A stretch of DNA of 44,714 bases from CAJBIL01 sp044359525 (lineage in GTDB: Bacteria; Pseudomonadota; Gammaproteobacteria; Burkholderiales; Rhodocyclaceae): the NCBI GenBank assembly GCA_044359525.1, contig JBIKLY010000017.1, forward strand, positions 1-44,714. Direction: 5' to 3'. This document shows, one piece after another, positions 25,363 to 33,177 of this stretch (its first letter is position 1; every line of letters starts with the position of its first letter). The notes beneath the pieces were generated by a model. That model was not told the origin of the DNA, did no database searches, and saw only the letters and a program-made list of their open reading frames with translations. A program made the position numbers and the translations under genes.

Positions 25363-27717
25363 CTAGCCGGGCAAGCGGTAGCGCAAGCCAAGCCAGAAGC
25401 TGCGCGGCGCCCCGGGGGCGACAAAGGACTCGCGGCGCCACTGGTCGGAGTCAGGAATAAAGGCGCCGCTGCCGTCGAACGGGTTCTCGGCCAGTGCACC
25501 GCCGGTGGCGTAGTGCTTGTCAAAAACGTTGTTCACGCTGCCAAACAGCGACCATTCACGCGCCAGCTGGTAGTCGGCCTTCAGGTTAAGCACGGCGTAA
25601 CCGGCGGTCTTGCCCGAATTCTCGAAATTCCGGCTGCTGCCAAGGGCATCGGTGCTGGTTCCAGCCTGATGCTGGTTGTTTTCGTTGCCGCGCAGATACT
25701 GGCTGGAAAAGGCCACAACATCGGCGCCAAGACGCCAGCCCGGTGCGGCATGCCAGCGCAGGCCGAGTTTCAGGCTGTGTTGCGGAATGCCCGGCAGGCG
25801 ATCGCCGGATTTGACGAGAATTTCGTCATCCTGGCCACTGGACGTGCATGCTGCTGCCGTACCACGACTGCTGTTGTTCTCGGCCAGCAGGCAAGCCGAA
25901 TCCTGGAAGGTGGCCTTGATCCAGCCGTAAGCCACTTGCCAGTCGACACTGCCGGCCTTGCCATCGAATGCCAGTTCGAAGCCGTCGCGACGCGTCTTGC
26001 CGAAGTTGGTGAAATAACCCTGGCTGGTCGAGGTACCGACGAACAAAATATCATCGATGTTGTTGGTGCGATAAAGCGCCGTGCTCCAGCCGATATTGCC
26101 CAGCAGACGCCCACGCGCACCGACTTCAAGCGTGCGCGCGACGACTTGCTTGAGATAGGGATCGGCCGCCATGGAATTTGGCAGCGAGCAGGGATTGGCC
26201 GGATCGGCGCAGCCCAGTTCGATCGGCGTCGGCGCGCGATTGCCTTGATTGAAACCGCCAAACAGCGTGAGTGCCGGTGCCGCCTGCCAGGTCAGGCCGA
26301 GCGCCGGATTGAGTTTTTTGTAGGTGTAATCGGCATCGAGATTCGGCGCCACCGCATTTAGTTTGTCGGTATTCTGGATACGGGTATGGTTGTAGCGTGC
26401 GGCGGCGGTCAGATGCAATGCCGGCGTCAGCGCCCAGGTGTCAGTGAAGTAAATGCTGGCCGTGCGCGTGCGACCGCTCAGTTTGTTCTCAAGCTCTTCA
26501 TCGTCAGTCGGCACAACGCCGCGCGATGCGTCGAGAAAACCGATTTGCTCACTCTGCCGGAAATTCGCACTGGCCAGATCGAGGCTGGCGCCCAGTGCGT
26601 ACTGGTGATCACCGGTGGCTTGACTCCATTGCCCGGCCATACCCCAGCTTTCCTGCTGCGTGCGTGTGCGGTTGTTGGCGCCGCTGTCGATATTGAGCCC
26701 GGTGCCGCCGGCAGCGAGGTCATTCACCCCCCCTTCGAATTCGTCGTTGCCGTCGCCGTTCAGCGTCCGCGTCTTGCTCGTCCGGTAGTACAGGTTGCCG
26801 GACAGCCGCGACGTATCGTCAAGCCAGTGACTGGCGGAAAGTGTGAGTTGGGTCTGATTGTTCCAGGTGGTGTCCGGATGCGTAAAAATCTGCTCACGCT
26901 TTTGCCTGAGCATCGAGGTGGGCAGCAGCCCGTTACCCGTCAGCTCGGCATCCCCATGGCTGAGGGACAGATCAAGCTCGGTGCTGGCATCGCGCCACGA
27001 GAGCTTGCCAAAAAACTGCTGGACGTCCGATTGCGAGTTGTCGCGCCAGCCGTCTTCCCGATACTTGCTGGCGGCAACGTAATAGCCGAGCTTGCCGTTG
27101 TTGCCGCCGTGTTCGACTTCAAGCGATTTGCGTCCGAAGCTGCCGACCTTGGCTTCGGCTGCGCTGCCGCGGAAGCGAAAACCGTCCTTGGTAGCGATGG
27201 CGATGGCGCCGCCCAGGGTGTTCAGGCCGAACAGCGGGTTGGAACCGGGGATGACGGTGAGGCTGTCGAGGGCGACCTGCGGAATCATGTCCCAATTGAC
27301 GGTATCGCCAAACGGTGTGTTGGCCCGCACGCCGTCCACATATACGGACAGCCCTTGCGCCGTGCCAAGCAGTGGTGAAGCGGTAAAGCCGCGGTAGTTG
27401 AGATCGGCCTGAAAGGGATTGCCTTGCGTCTCGTTGAGATTGACGCCGGGCAGCCGGGTGGCCAGGGCGTCGGTCAGTGATACGTCCTGGGCGTCATCGA
27501 GCGATTTTGCACCGAGATGGCGGATATTCGATGGAATCTGGTTGAGCGGGCGTTCGACACCGGGCAGGGGGGCGGTACCGATCACCTGAATCGTTGGCAA
27601 CTCAATCGGTGCGGCGGGGCTGTCGGCCCAGGCCGCGGTGCAAGCGGTAAGCAGGGCACAGAGGCGAAAAGTGTTAGCCGGCGGTACGCGATGAATAGCG
27701 TAAGGTTTTGTCTTCAT
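25363..27717 (-). CDS. TonB-dependent outer membrane receptor
   Basis: A 784-residue receptor. N-terminal signal peptide (ends ~ACTAAWA), a short region with a TonB-box-like ELPTIQVIG, and a plug domain (~50-175) with SLTDALATRLPGVNLNETQG, LNYRGFTASPLLGTAQGLSV, YVDGVRANTPFGD and SLTVIPGSNPLFGLNTLGGA. A ~600-residue 22-strand barrel follows and ends YRLPG; the usual terminal aromatic residue is replaced by Gly, which is uncommon for BAM substrates. The ligand cannot be deduced; siderophore, metal chelate or other nutrient are open. It lies 156 bases downstream of the five-gene radical SAM operon and in the same direction, so a functional link is possible. ATTAAATG start with AAGGAT upstream. 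Confidence 0.93.
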   Translation of the reverse strand: MKTKPYAIHRVPPANTFRLCALLTACTAAWADSPAAPIELPTIQVIGTAPLPGVERPLNQIPSNIRHLGAKSLDDAQDVSLTDALATRLPGVNLNETQGNPFQADLNYRGFTASPLLGTAQGLSVYVDGVRANTPFGDTVNWDMIPQVALDSLTVIPGSNPLFGLNTLGGAIAIATKDGFRFRGSAAEAKVGSFGRKSLEVEHGGNNGKLGYYVAASKYREDGWRDNSQSDVQQFFGKLSWRDASTELDLSLSHGDAELTGNGLLPTSMLRQKREQIFTHPDTTWNNQTQLTLSASHWLDDTSRLSGNLYYRTSKTRTLNGDGNDEFEGGVNDLAAGGTGLNIDSGANNRTRTQQESWGMAGQWSQATGDHQYALGASLDLASANFRQSEQIGFLDASRGVVPTDDEELENKLSGRTRTASIYFTDTWALTPALHLTAAARYNHTRIQNTDKLNAVAPNLDADYTYKKLNPALGLTWQAAPALTLFGGFNQGNRAPTPIELGCADPANPCSLPNSMAADPYLKQVVARTLEVGARGRLLGNIGWSTALYRTNNIDDILFVGTSTSQGYFTNFGKTRRDGFELAFDGKAGSVDWQVAYGWIKATFQDSACLLAENNSSRGTAAACTSSGQDDEILVKSGDRLPGIPQHSLKLGLRWHAAPGWRLGADVVAFSSQYLRGNENNQHQAGTSTDALGSSRNFENSGKTAGYAVLNLKADYQLAREWSLFGSVNNVFDKHYATGGALAENPFDGSGAFIPDSDQWRRESFVAPGAPRSFWLGLRYRLPG

Positions 27718-27873
27718 TTAATTTTTATCCTTGATCCAGTCGTCAATGAGCGGGCTATCTGATTTTCTCAACTACCGTCCCTCCCCATGGGACGCTTAGA
27801 CGCAGGATTCTAAGGATTTACTTCTGAAAAGGATCGGGAAATCTTCCCGCAGTGGGCGGGCAATAACGCGTGA

Positions 27874-28980
27874 CTACGAAAACCGTCGCATGAAGCGGCG
27901 GTCGATCCAGTCTTTCCAGTGCCATACCCAGCGGCCACCGAAGCTCAATGCGCCCCATGCGGCCAGCGCGTAGCGCTGACCGGTGCTGATCAGGTAGAGC
28001 GCCTGCGCTTGCGGCCTCCATCGCTGCAGCGGCGCGCCCTGGCAGGCGGCGCGCAGGTTGGTCGCCAGTACCGGCCCGGCGCGCACCGCAAAAACACCGG
28101 ACTTGGGGCGTGGATCGGCGTAGGCCGCGACATCGCCGGCGGCGAAAACAAAGGGGTGGGAAATGCTCTGCAAGGTCGGCGTCAGGCGGATGAAGCCAGC
28201 TTCATCGCAAGCCAATCCGCTATCGGCTGGCCAGCGCGGAGCGGCGGCGCCGGTGACGATCAGGCTGAGGTCGGCATCGAGCAGCGTTTCATCCGAGAGG
28301 CGCAAGCGGCCCAGCAAAAAGGCGAGCACGCGGCGATTTGCCAGAAGGGCAATGCCACGTTCAGCCAGTAGTTTGCTGACCGTGCTGCGCAAGCGTTGCG
28401 GGAAGCCCGCCAACGGCGCGCTGTTGGCGCCAATCAGTGTCACCTGGGCCTGTGTCAGCCCCTCTGCGGCAAAACGCGCCTGAATGGCAAAGGCCAGCTC
28501 GGTGCCTGCCGCGCCATCGCCGGCGATGGCCAGGTTGAAGGCTGCCGGCGCCTGCCTTGCGCGTTCAAGTATTCCCGGCCAGGCTGCAACAAAGCCTTCG
28601 ATCGGGCGGATCGGCATCGCGTACAACTCAGCCCCCGGCAAATCGGCCAGCGCCAGCGTCGGGCCGCTGTCGATCGACACGAGATCAAAAGCAATCGGCT
28701 CGCCATTTTCACAGTGCGCGATTTTTGCGTCGGGATCGAGGCCGCTGCATGCCGTCTTCACAAAGCGCACACCGGCACGCTGCGCCAGCCGGTCAAGCGG
28801 GATGGCGCAGTCGTCGATGCTGTAATGACCGGCGATCCAGCCCGGCAACATGCCTGAATAGATCTGGCGCGGGTAGGGCGAGATCAGGGTGACTTCAGTT
28901 CCGGCGAACGGGGCTTCGGCCAGTGCCGCCAGCACATGCACATGGGCGTGGCCGCCGCCAACCAGCAGCAGACGCTTCAT
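27874..28980 (-). CDS. FAD-dependent pyridine nucleotide-disulfide oxidoreductase (SelD-associated/NDH-2-like)
   Basis: A 368-residue flavoprotein. The N-terminal dinucleotide-binding motif LLVGGGHAHVHVLAAL has the GGGHAHV variant seen in the oxidoreductase domain fused to SelD in some bacteria, and in NDH-2-like proteins. A second nucleotide site, AIAGDGAAGTELAFAIQ, would bind NAD(P)H. The C-terminal FAD motif is HPFVFAAGDVAAYADP. No redox-active CxxxxC disulfide is present. The C-terminus (WHWKDWIDRRFMRRF) is basic and amphipathic, typical of NDH-2-type membrane association. It is the last gene of the ArsS-like operon, overlapping the DUF3047 gene by 4 bases (ATGA). Substrate unknown; quinone or thiol reduction would fit. 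Confidence 0.83.
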   Translation of the reverse strand: MKRLLLVGGGHAHVHVLAALAEAPFAGTEVTLISPYPRQIYSGMLPGWIAGHYSIDDCAIPLDRLAQRAGVRFVKTACSGLDPDAKIAHCENGEPIAFDLVSIDSGPTLALADLPGAELYAMPIRPIEGFVAAWPGILERARQAPAAFNLAIAGDGAAGTELAFAIQARFAAEGLTQAQVTLIGANSAPLAGFPQRLRSTVSKLLAERGIALLANRRVLAFLLGRLRLSDETLLDADLSLIVTGAAAPRWPADSGLACDEAGFIRLTPTLQSISHPFVFAAGDVAAYADPRPKSGVFAVRAGPVLATNLRAACQGAPLQRWRPQAQALYLISTGQRYALAAWGALSFGGRWVWHWKDWIDRRFMRRFS

Positions 28981-29741
28981 GACCTCGCCTCGAAGACAAG
29001 GTCTCCAAAGCGTGTTTCAACCTGCTCACCGGTGTTGTCGGTATCGGCGCCCAGTGCAACCCCCGAGACCTGCGGGACAGGGTCGCCGAAGGCCGCGCGA
29101 AAATCGGCAGCAACATCGTGGACCTGTTCGCGCCACTGACCGGCATGCCCGGCGCCGGAATCGACAACGATCATGCGCACGCGGTCGGTGTAGGGGTTCC
29201 AGCCCGATTCACCGGCAAGCTGGGCATTGCCCCAGACGTAGCAAAGGGCCGCTGCGGGAATTTCTACGCCATGCAGCATGCGGGCCGCAGCAATTTTCAT
29301 GCGGTCGCCCATGCCCAGTCGGTCACTTGGCAGATCAAACAGCACGTAAATGCGCGCCGCATAATCGTCGCCGCCCTTGCTACGTAAATCCGATCCGGCC
29401 ACTGGATTGGAAACACGCCAGCGCCATTTGAGCAGTGGCGTCGCGGCCGGATCAATGCGCTGTGCCAGCGCCAGGCTCGATGCCGATCGCTCGGAGCGCA
29501 CCTGTAATACCGTTTGCCCGTTATCGCGCATCAACTCGAAGTGATTTGGCCGCTCGACGCCGGGGAGCGTCTGATGTATCCAGCCGCCCGGGAAACTGCT
29601 GCCTGGCTGCGCACTGGAGAATCCGGGAAGTGCAAGGCGTTGGGCGATCAGGGTGTTTGCCCGGGCGAGTTTTGCCAACAAAACCCCGGTGGCGGTGACG
29701 GCCAGGCCAAGCAGAGTACGGCGACGTTTCAGGCTGATCAT
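28977..29741 (-). CDS. DUF3047 family exported protein
   Basis: A 254-residue protein with an N-terminal signal resembling a Tat peptide (MISLKRRRTLLGLAVTATGV; RR followed by a hydrophobic stretch). The DUF3047 body contains GGWIHQTLPGVERPNHFELM, LLKWRWRVSNPV, GGDDYAARIYVLFDLPSD, ALCYVWGNAQLAGESGWNPY and VDSGAGHAGQWREQVHDVAA. The domain is a beta-sandwich thought to bind carbohydrate or polymer-like ligands, but the function is unknown. The ATG at 29741 forms an ATGA overlap with the upstream gene, which argues against the longer ORF (29801). Periplasmic location is inferred. Confidence 0.82.
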   Translation of the reverse strand: MISLKRRRTLLGLAVTATGVLLAKLARANTLIAQRLALPGFSSAQPGSSFPGGWIHQTLPGVERPNHFELMRDNGQTVLQVRSERSASSLALAQRIDPAATPLLKWRWRVSNPVAGSDLRSKGGDDYAARIYVLFDLPSDRLGMGDRMKIAAARMLHGVEIPAAALCYVWGNAQLAGESGWNPYTDRVRMIVVDSGAGHAGQWREQVHDVAADFRAAFGDPVPQVSGVALGADTDNTGEQVETRFGDLVFEARS

Positions 29742-31036
29742 TGGGCAAAGCCTTCCAGTCCTGTGAGGCGCAAGAGGTCTTCCGGGCGATCGACATCCCA
29801 CAGCGTTGCCGGTTCAAGCCAGCGCAGACCCAGCGCCATGAGGCGTTCGCGCGTTTGTGCCATGACCTGGTCGCTGCCCCAGCTGATGCCCTCAAACAGG
29901 CGTGGCTGCGGGCGACGCAGGCCGACCAGTACGTAACCGCCGTCCTCGGCCGGGATGAATACGGCGTCATGGCCGTCATGCAGCGCCGTGGCCGCTGCCG
30001 CCAGATGCGCTGCGGTCAGTGCCGGGCAGTCGCTGCCGATCAACAACAGCGGGCCGGCGTGTGCGGCAAAGACATTGGCCATGCGCTCGCCGAGGTCGCT
30101 GCCGGTCTGGCTGCGCAGTTCGATACCGTGTTGCGCCTGCACCGCGCGGAAGAAGCGTTGCCGGTGGTCGGGTGCCGCCCATAGTGTCACTCGGCCATTC
30201 GCGGCGCGGCAGGCAACTTCAAGCGACCACAAGCTCATCCGGCGTTGCAGGCGCGCAGCAGCCGCAGCGCCGAGGGCGGGGATTAACCGGGTTTTGGCTT
30301 CACCGGCGCGCGGCGCCTTGCTGAAAACGGCAATCGCTATCGATTCACCGGCTTGAGGTGCATAGCCGTAAGCGATCGCCAGTTGCTGCGGGTCGGCGCC
30401 TAAAAAATAGGCGGCACGCAGACGCCACATGAGCAGGATGGTGCGCAACACACCGTGCTTCTCCCAGCGCCGGCCGGAGGTCGTCACCGGCTCGCGCAGG
30501 CAGACCGGAGGAGCGATCTGTTTGAGTCGCTTGGAGAGCGCAACATCCTCCATCAGCGGGATGTCAGGGAAGCCGCCAACGCGCTCGAATGCCTCACGCC
30601 GCACAAATATTGCCTGATCGCCCGTTGCGATGCCGCTCAGCCGTGAGCGCCAGTTCATCATGGACTCGACAACGCGCAGCATTGGCGGCCGGCCATCGAT
30701 GCGCACGTCAAAGCGCCCCCACTGCGCGCCATTTTCAATGGCTTGTACGACAAGCACATCAGCCGCCGCCGGCAGTATCGTATCGGCATGCAGGAAAAGC
30801 AGCACCTCGCCACGACTGGCGCGTGCGCCGGCGTTCATCTGCACGGCGCGGCCACGCGGCGCGACAATCAAGCGGTCGGCCAGCGGTCGCGCCACCTTCG
30901 CCGTGTCATCGCTGCTGCCGCCATCGACCAGCACAAGCTCGACACCCGCCGCCCGCAGGGGCTGCAGGGCGGCCAGCTGCACCGCAATCGTCGCCCCCTC
31001 GTTCAGAACAGGAACGATGATGGATAACACTGTCAT
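29738..31036 (-). CDS. Fused GT2 glycosyltransferase - DUF2064 (TIGR04283-TIGR04282 type)
   Basis: A 432-residue fusion. Residues 1-222 are a GT2 glycosyltransferase of the TIGR04283 arsenosugar-associated type: MTVLSIIVPVLNEGATIAVQ, ELVLVDGGSSDDTAKVA, GRAVQMNAGARASRGEVLLF, the metal motif HAD (83-85) and the GFPDIPLMEDV catalytic region. Residues ~232-432 are a DUF2064/TIGR04282 nucleotidyltransferase-like GT-A domain: IAVFSKAPRAGEAKTRLIPA, LLLIGSDCPALTAAHLA and DAVFIPAEDGGYVLVGLRRP. Elsewhere these are commonly separate neighbouring genes. The ATG at 31036 was preferred because it forms an ATGA overlap with the preceding gene. A role in sugar attachment or nucleotide-sugar handling is inferred; the product is unknown. 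Confidence 0.87.
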   Translation of the reverse strand: MTVLSIIVPVLNEGATIAVQLAALQPLRAAGVELVLVDGGSSDDTAKVARPLADRLIVAPRGRAVQMNAGARASRGEVLLFLHADTILPAAADVLVVQAIENGAQWGRFDVRIDGRPPMLRVVESMMNWRSRLSGIATGDQAIFVRREAFERVGGFPDIPLMEDVALSKRLKQIAPPVCLREPVTTSGRRWEKHGVLRTILLMWRLRAAYFLGADPQQLAIAYGYAPQAGESIAIAVFSKAPRAGEAKTRLIPALGAAAAARLQRRMSLWSLEVACRAANGRVTLWAAPDHRQRFFRAVQAQHGIELRSQTGSDLGERMANVFAAHAGPLLLIGSDCPALTAAHLAAAATALHDGHDAVFIPAEDGGYVLVGLRRPQPRLFEGISWGSDQVMAQTRERLMALGLRWLEPATLWDVDRPEDLLRLTGLEGFAQ

Positions 31037-33177
31037 CCGCGTCGCCAGCCGTGAAAGCGCCTCACCCACTCAAGCAGCTTCTGCGGCGCGTGCGCCTTCT
31101 TCCAGTTGCCGGCCACGTATTTATTGGCTTCGGCCATTGTCGGGTAGATGTGGATGGTGCCGAGAATCTTGTTCAGGCCAATGCCGTGACGCATTGCCAG
31201 CACGTATTCGGCGATCAGGTCGCCGGCGTGTTCGCCAACGATGGTGACGCCGAGGATCTTGTCCTTACCCGGCACGGTCAGCACCTTGATGAAGCCATGC
31301 GCCTCGCTGTCGGCAATCGCCCGGTCGAGATCGTCAATCTCGTAGCGCGTGACTTCGCACGGGATGTTGCGCTCCTTTGCCTCAAGTTCATTGATGCCGA
31401 CGCGCGCCACCTCGGGTTCGATGAAGGTCGCCCACGGGATCACCGAATAATCGGCGCGGAATTTTTTGAACGGATCGAACAGTGCATTGACTGCCGCGTA
31501 CCACGCCTGATGCGCGGCGGTGTGCGTGAACTGGAAGGGGCCGGCAACATCGCCCGCTGCGTAGATGTTGGGATATTTCGTTTGCAGAAACGCATTGGTT
31601 TCAACAGTTCGGTTAGCGGAGATGCCCAATTCCTCAAGGCCGTAGCCCTTAAGGTTGGCGGCGCGGCCAACGGCGACCAGCAGTGCATCGAAGGGGATGC
31701 GAACGTCCATCCCTGCACACTCGGCGATCAGGATTTTCTCGCCCGCTTCAATGACGAACTGCTTCGCCTTATGCCCAAGCAACACCGTGACGCCCTCGGC
31801 GCGGAAGCGCTGCACGACGAGTTCGGAGACATCGGCATCCTCGCGCATCAGCAGGCGTGGCGCCATTTCCACCTGCGTCACCTGTGCTCCAAGGCGGGCA
31901 AAGGCCTGCGTCAGCTCCGAGCCAATCGGCCCGCCGCCGAGCACCACCAGCCGCTTCGGCAGCGCGCGCAGCTCCCATACGTTGTCGGAGGTCAGATAGC
32001 CGACTTCCTCGATGCCTGGAATCGGCGGCACAAAGGGCCGGGCGCCGGTAGCGATGACGATGCTGCGCGCCGTCAGGCGCTCGCTTGTGCCACTGTTGCG
32101 CACGACCTCGACCGCCCACGGCGAGACCATCCTCGCCGCGCCTTCAATCACCTCGACGCCCAGACCGGTATAGCGCTCGACCGAGTCGTGTGGCTCGACG
32201 GTTTTAATGACGTTTTTCACGCGCGCCATCACTTCGGCAAAGTCGAATTCAGCCCTTGCACCGCGAATGCCGAATTCCTGTGAGCGCCGCATGTGTGACA
32301 GCAGCTTTGCCGAGCGGATCAGCGCCTTCGACGGCACACAGCCCGTATTCAGGCAGTCGCCGCCGAGCTTGTGTTTTTCGATCAGCGTTACTTTGGCCTT
32401 CACCGCTGCGGCGATATACGCGGTGACCAGCCCGGCCGAGCCGCCGCCGATGACGATCAGGTTGCGGTCAAAGCGAGACGGTTTCTGCCAACCTTCATAG
32501 ACTTTCTTCGCGGCAACGATCTCGACGATCTTCTTGGCGATCAGCGGGAAAACCCCGAGCAGCACAAAGGAGCCGAGCAAGGCAGGCGAGAGGATGCCCG
32601 ACAGCGAGTCGACCTTCGCCAGTTGTGTGCCGGCGTTCACATAGACCACCGTCCCGGCGAACATGCCGATCTGGCTGACCCAGTAGAAGGTTCGCGTCTT
32701 GATTGGCGTCAGCCCCATCAGCAGATTGATCACGAAGAAGGGGAAGGCCGGCACCAGACGCAGTGTAAAGAGATAAAAGCCACCTTCCTTCTCGACGCCG
32801 CTATTGATCGCCCGCAGCCGGTCGCCAAAGTGTTGCTGCACCCAGTCGCGCAGCAGAAAGCGCGAGGCGAGGAAGGCCAGCGTTGCGCCGAGCGACGAGG
32901 CAAAGGACACCAGCAATAAGCCCCACAACAAGCCGAACACCGCACCGCCAACCAGCGTCATCACCGCCGCGCCAGGCAGCGACAAACCGGTTACCGCGAC
33001 GTAGGCAACAAAGAACACCAGCGCCGCCGTGATTGGCTGCGCAGCGCGCCAGGCCTCGACCGTGGCCTGCTGGCTCTTGAAATAATCGAGGCTGAGAAAG
33101 CGCCCGAGGTCGAGGCTGAAATAGGCGATCACCAAGCCAAGCAGTGCGGCGATCAGCAATAATTTTCGTGATTTCAT
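31033..33177 (-). CDS. VTT (SNARE-associated/DedA-like) membrane domain fused to Lpd/MerA-like FAD oxidoreductase
   Basis: A 714-residue two-part protein. Residues 1-225 hold ~5-6 membrane segments of a TVP38/TMEM64 (VTT) domain, with TGLSLPGAAVMTLVGGAVFG and TLRLVPAFPFFVINLLMGLT. Residues ~238-714 are a class I pyridine nucleotide-disulfide oxidoreductase: FAD site VIGGGSAGLVTAY, redox-active LGGDCLNTGCVPSKAL (Cys275, Cys280), NAD(P)H site VVLGGGPIGSELTQAFARLG, second FAD motif IYAAGDVAGPFQFTHTAAHQ and the C-terminal base motif HIYPTMAEA. All catalytic residues appear intact. ATGA overlaps join it to the radical SAM gene upstream and the GT fusion downstream. A membrane-tethered reductase of disulfides or metal(loid)s is inferred; MerA- or Lpd-like substrates are alternatives. 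Confidence 0.9.
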   Translation of the reverse strand: MKSRKLLLIAALLGLVIAYFSLDLGRFLSLDYFKSQQATVEAWRAAQPITAALVFFVAYVAVTGLSLPGAAVMTLVGGAVFGLLWGLLLVSFASSLGATLAFLASRFLLRDWVQQHFGDRLRAINSGVEKEGGFYLFTLRLVPAFPFFVINLLMGLTPIKTRTFYWVSQIGMFAGTVVYVNAGTQLAKVDSLSGILSPALLGSFVLLGVFPLIAKKIVEIVAAKKVYEGWQKPSRFDRNLIVIGGGSAGLVTAYIAAAVKAKVTLIEKHKLGGDCLNTGCVPSKALIRSAKLLSHMRRSQEFGIRGARAEFDFAEVMARVKNVIKTVEPHDSVERYTGLGVEVIEGAARMVSPWAVEVVRNSGTSERLTARSIVIATGARPFVPPIPGIEEVGYLTSDNVWELRALPKRLVVLGGGPIGSELTQAFARLGAQVTQVEMAPRLLMREDADVSELVVQRFRAEGVTVLLGHKAKQFVIEAGEKILIAECAGMDVRIPFDALLVAVGRAANLKGYGLEELGISANRTVETNAFLQTKYPNIYAAGDVAGPFQFTHTAAHQAWYAAVNALFDPFKKFRADYSVIPWATFIEPEVARVGINELEAKERNIPCEVTRYEIDDLDRAIADSEAHGFIKVLTVPGKDKILGVTIVGEHAGDLIAEYVLAMRHGIGLNKILGTIHIYPTMAEANKYVAGNWKKAHAPQKLLEWVRRFHGWRRG

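Noticed and set aside
27718..27873. Riboswitch (for example cobalamin) in front of the TonB receptor gene
   Set aside because: The 156-base gap lacks a recognisable B12-box or other conserved aptamer core and is too short for a full cobalamin riboswitch plus promoter.
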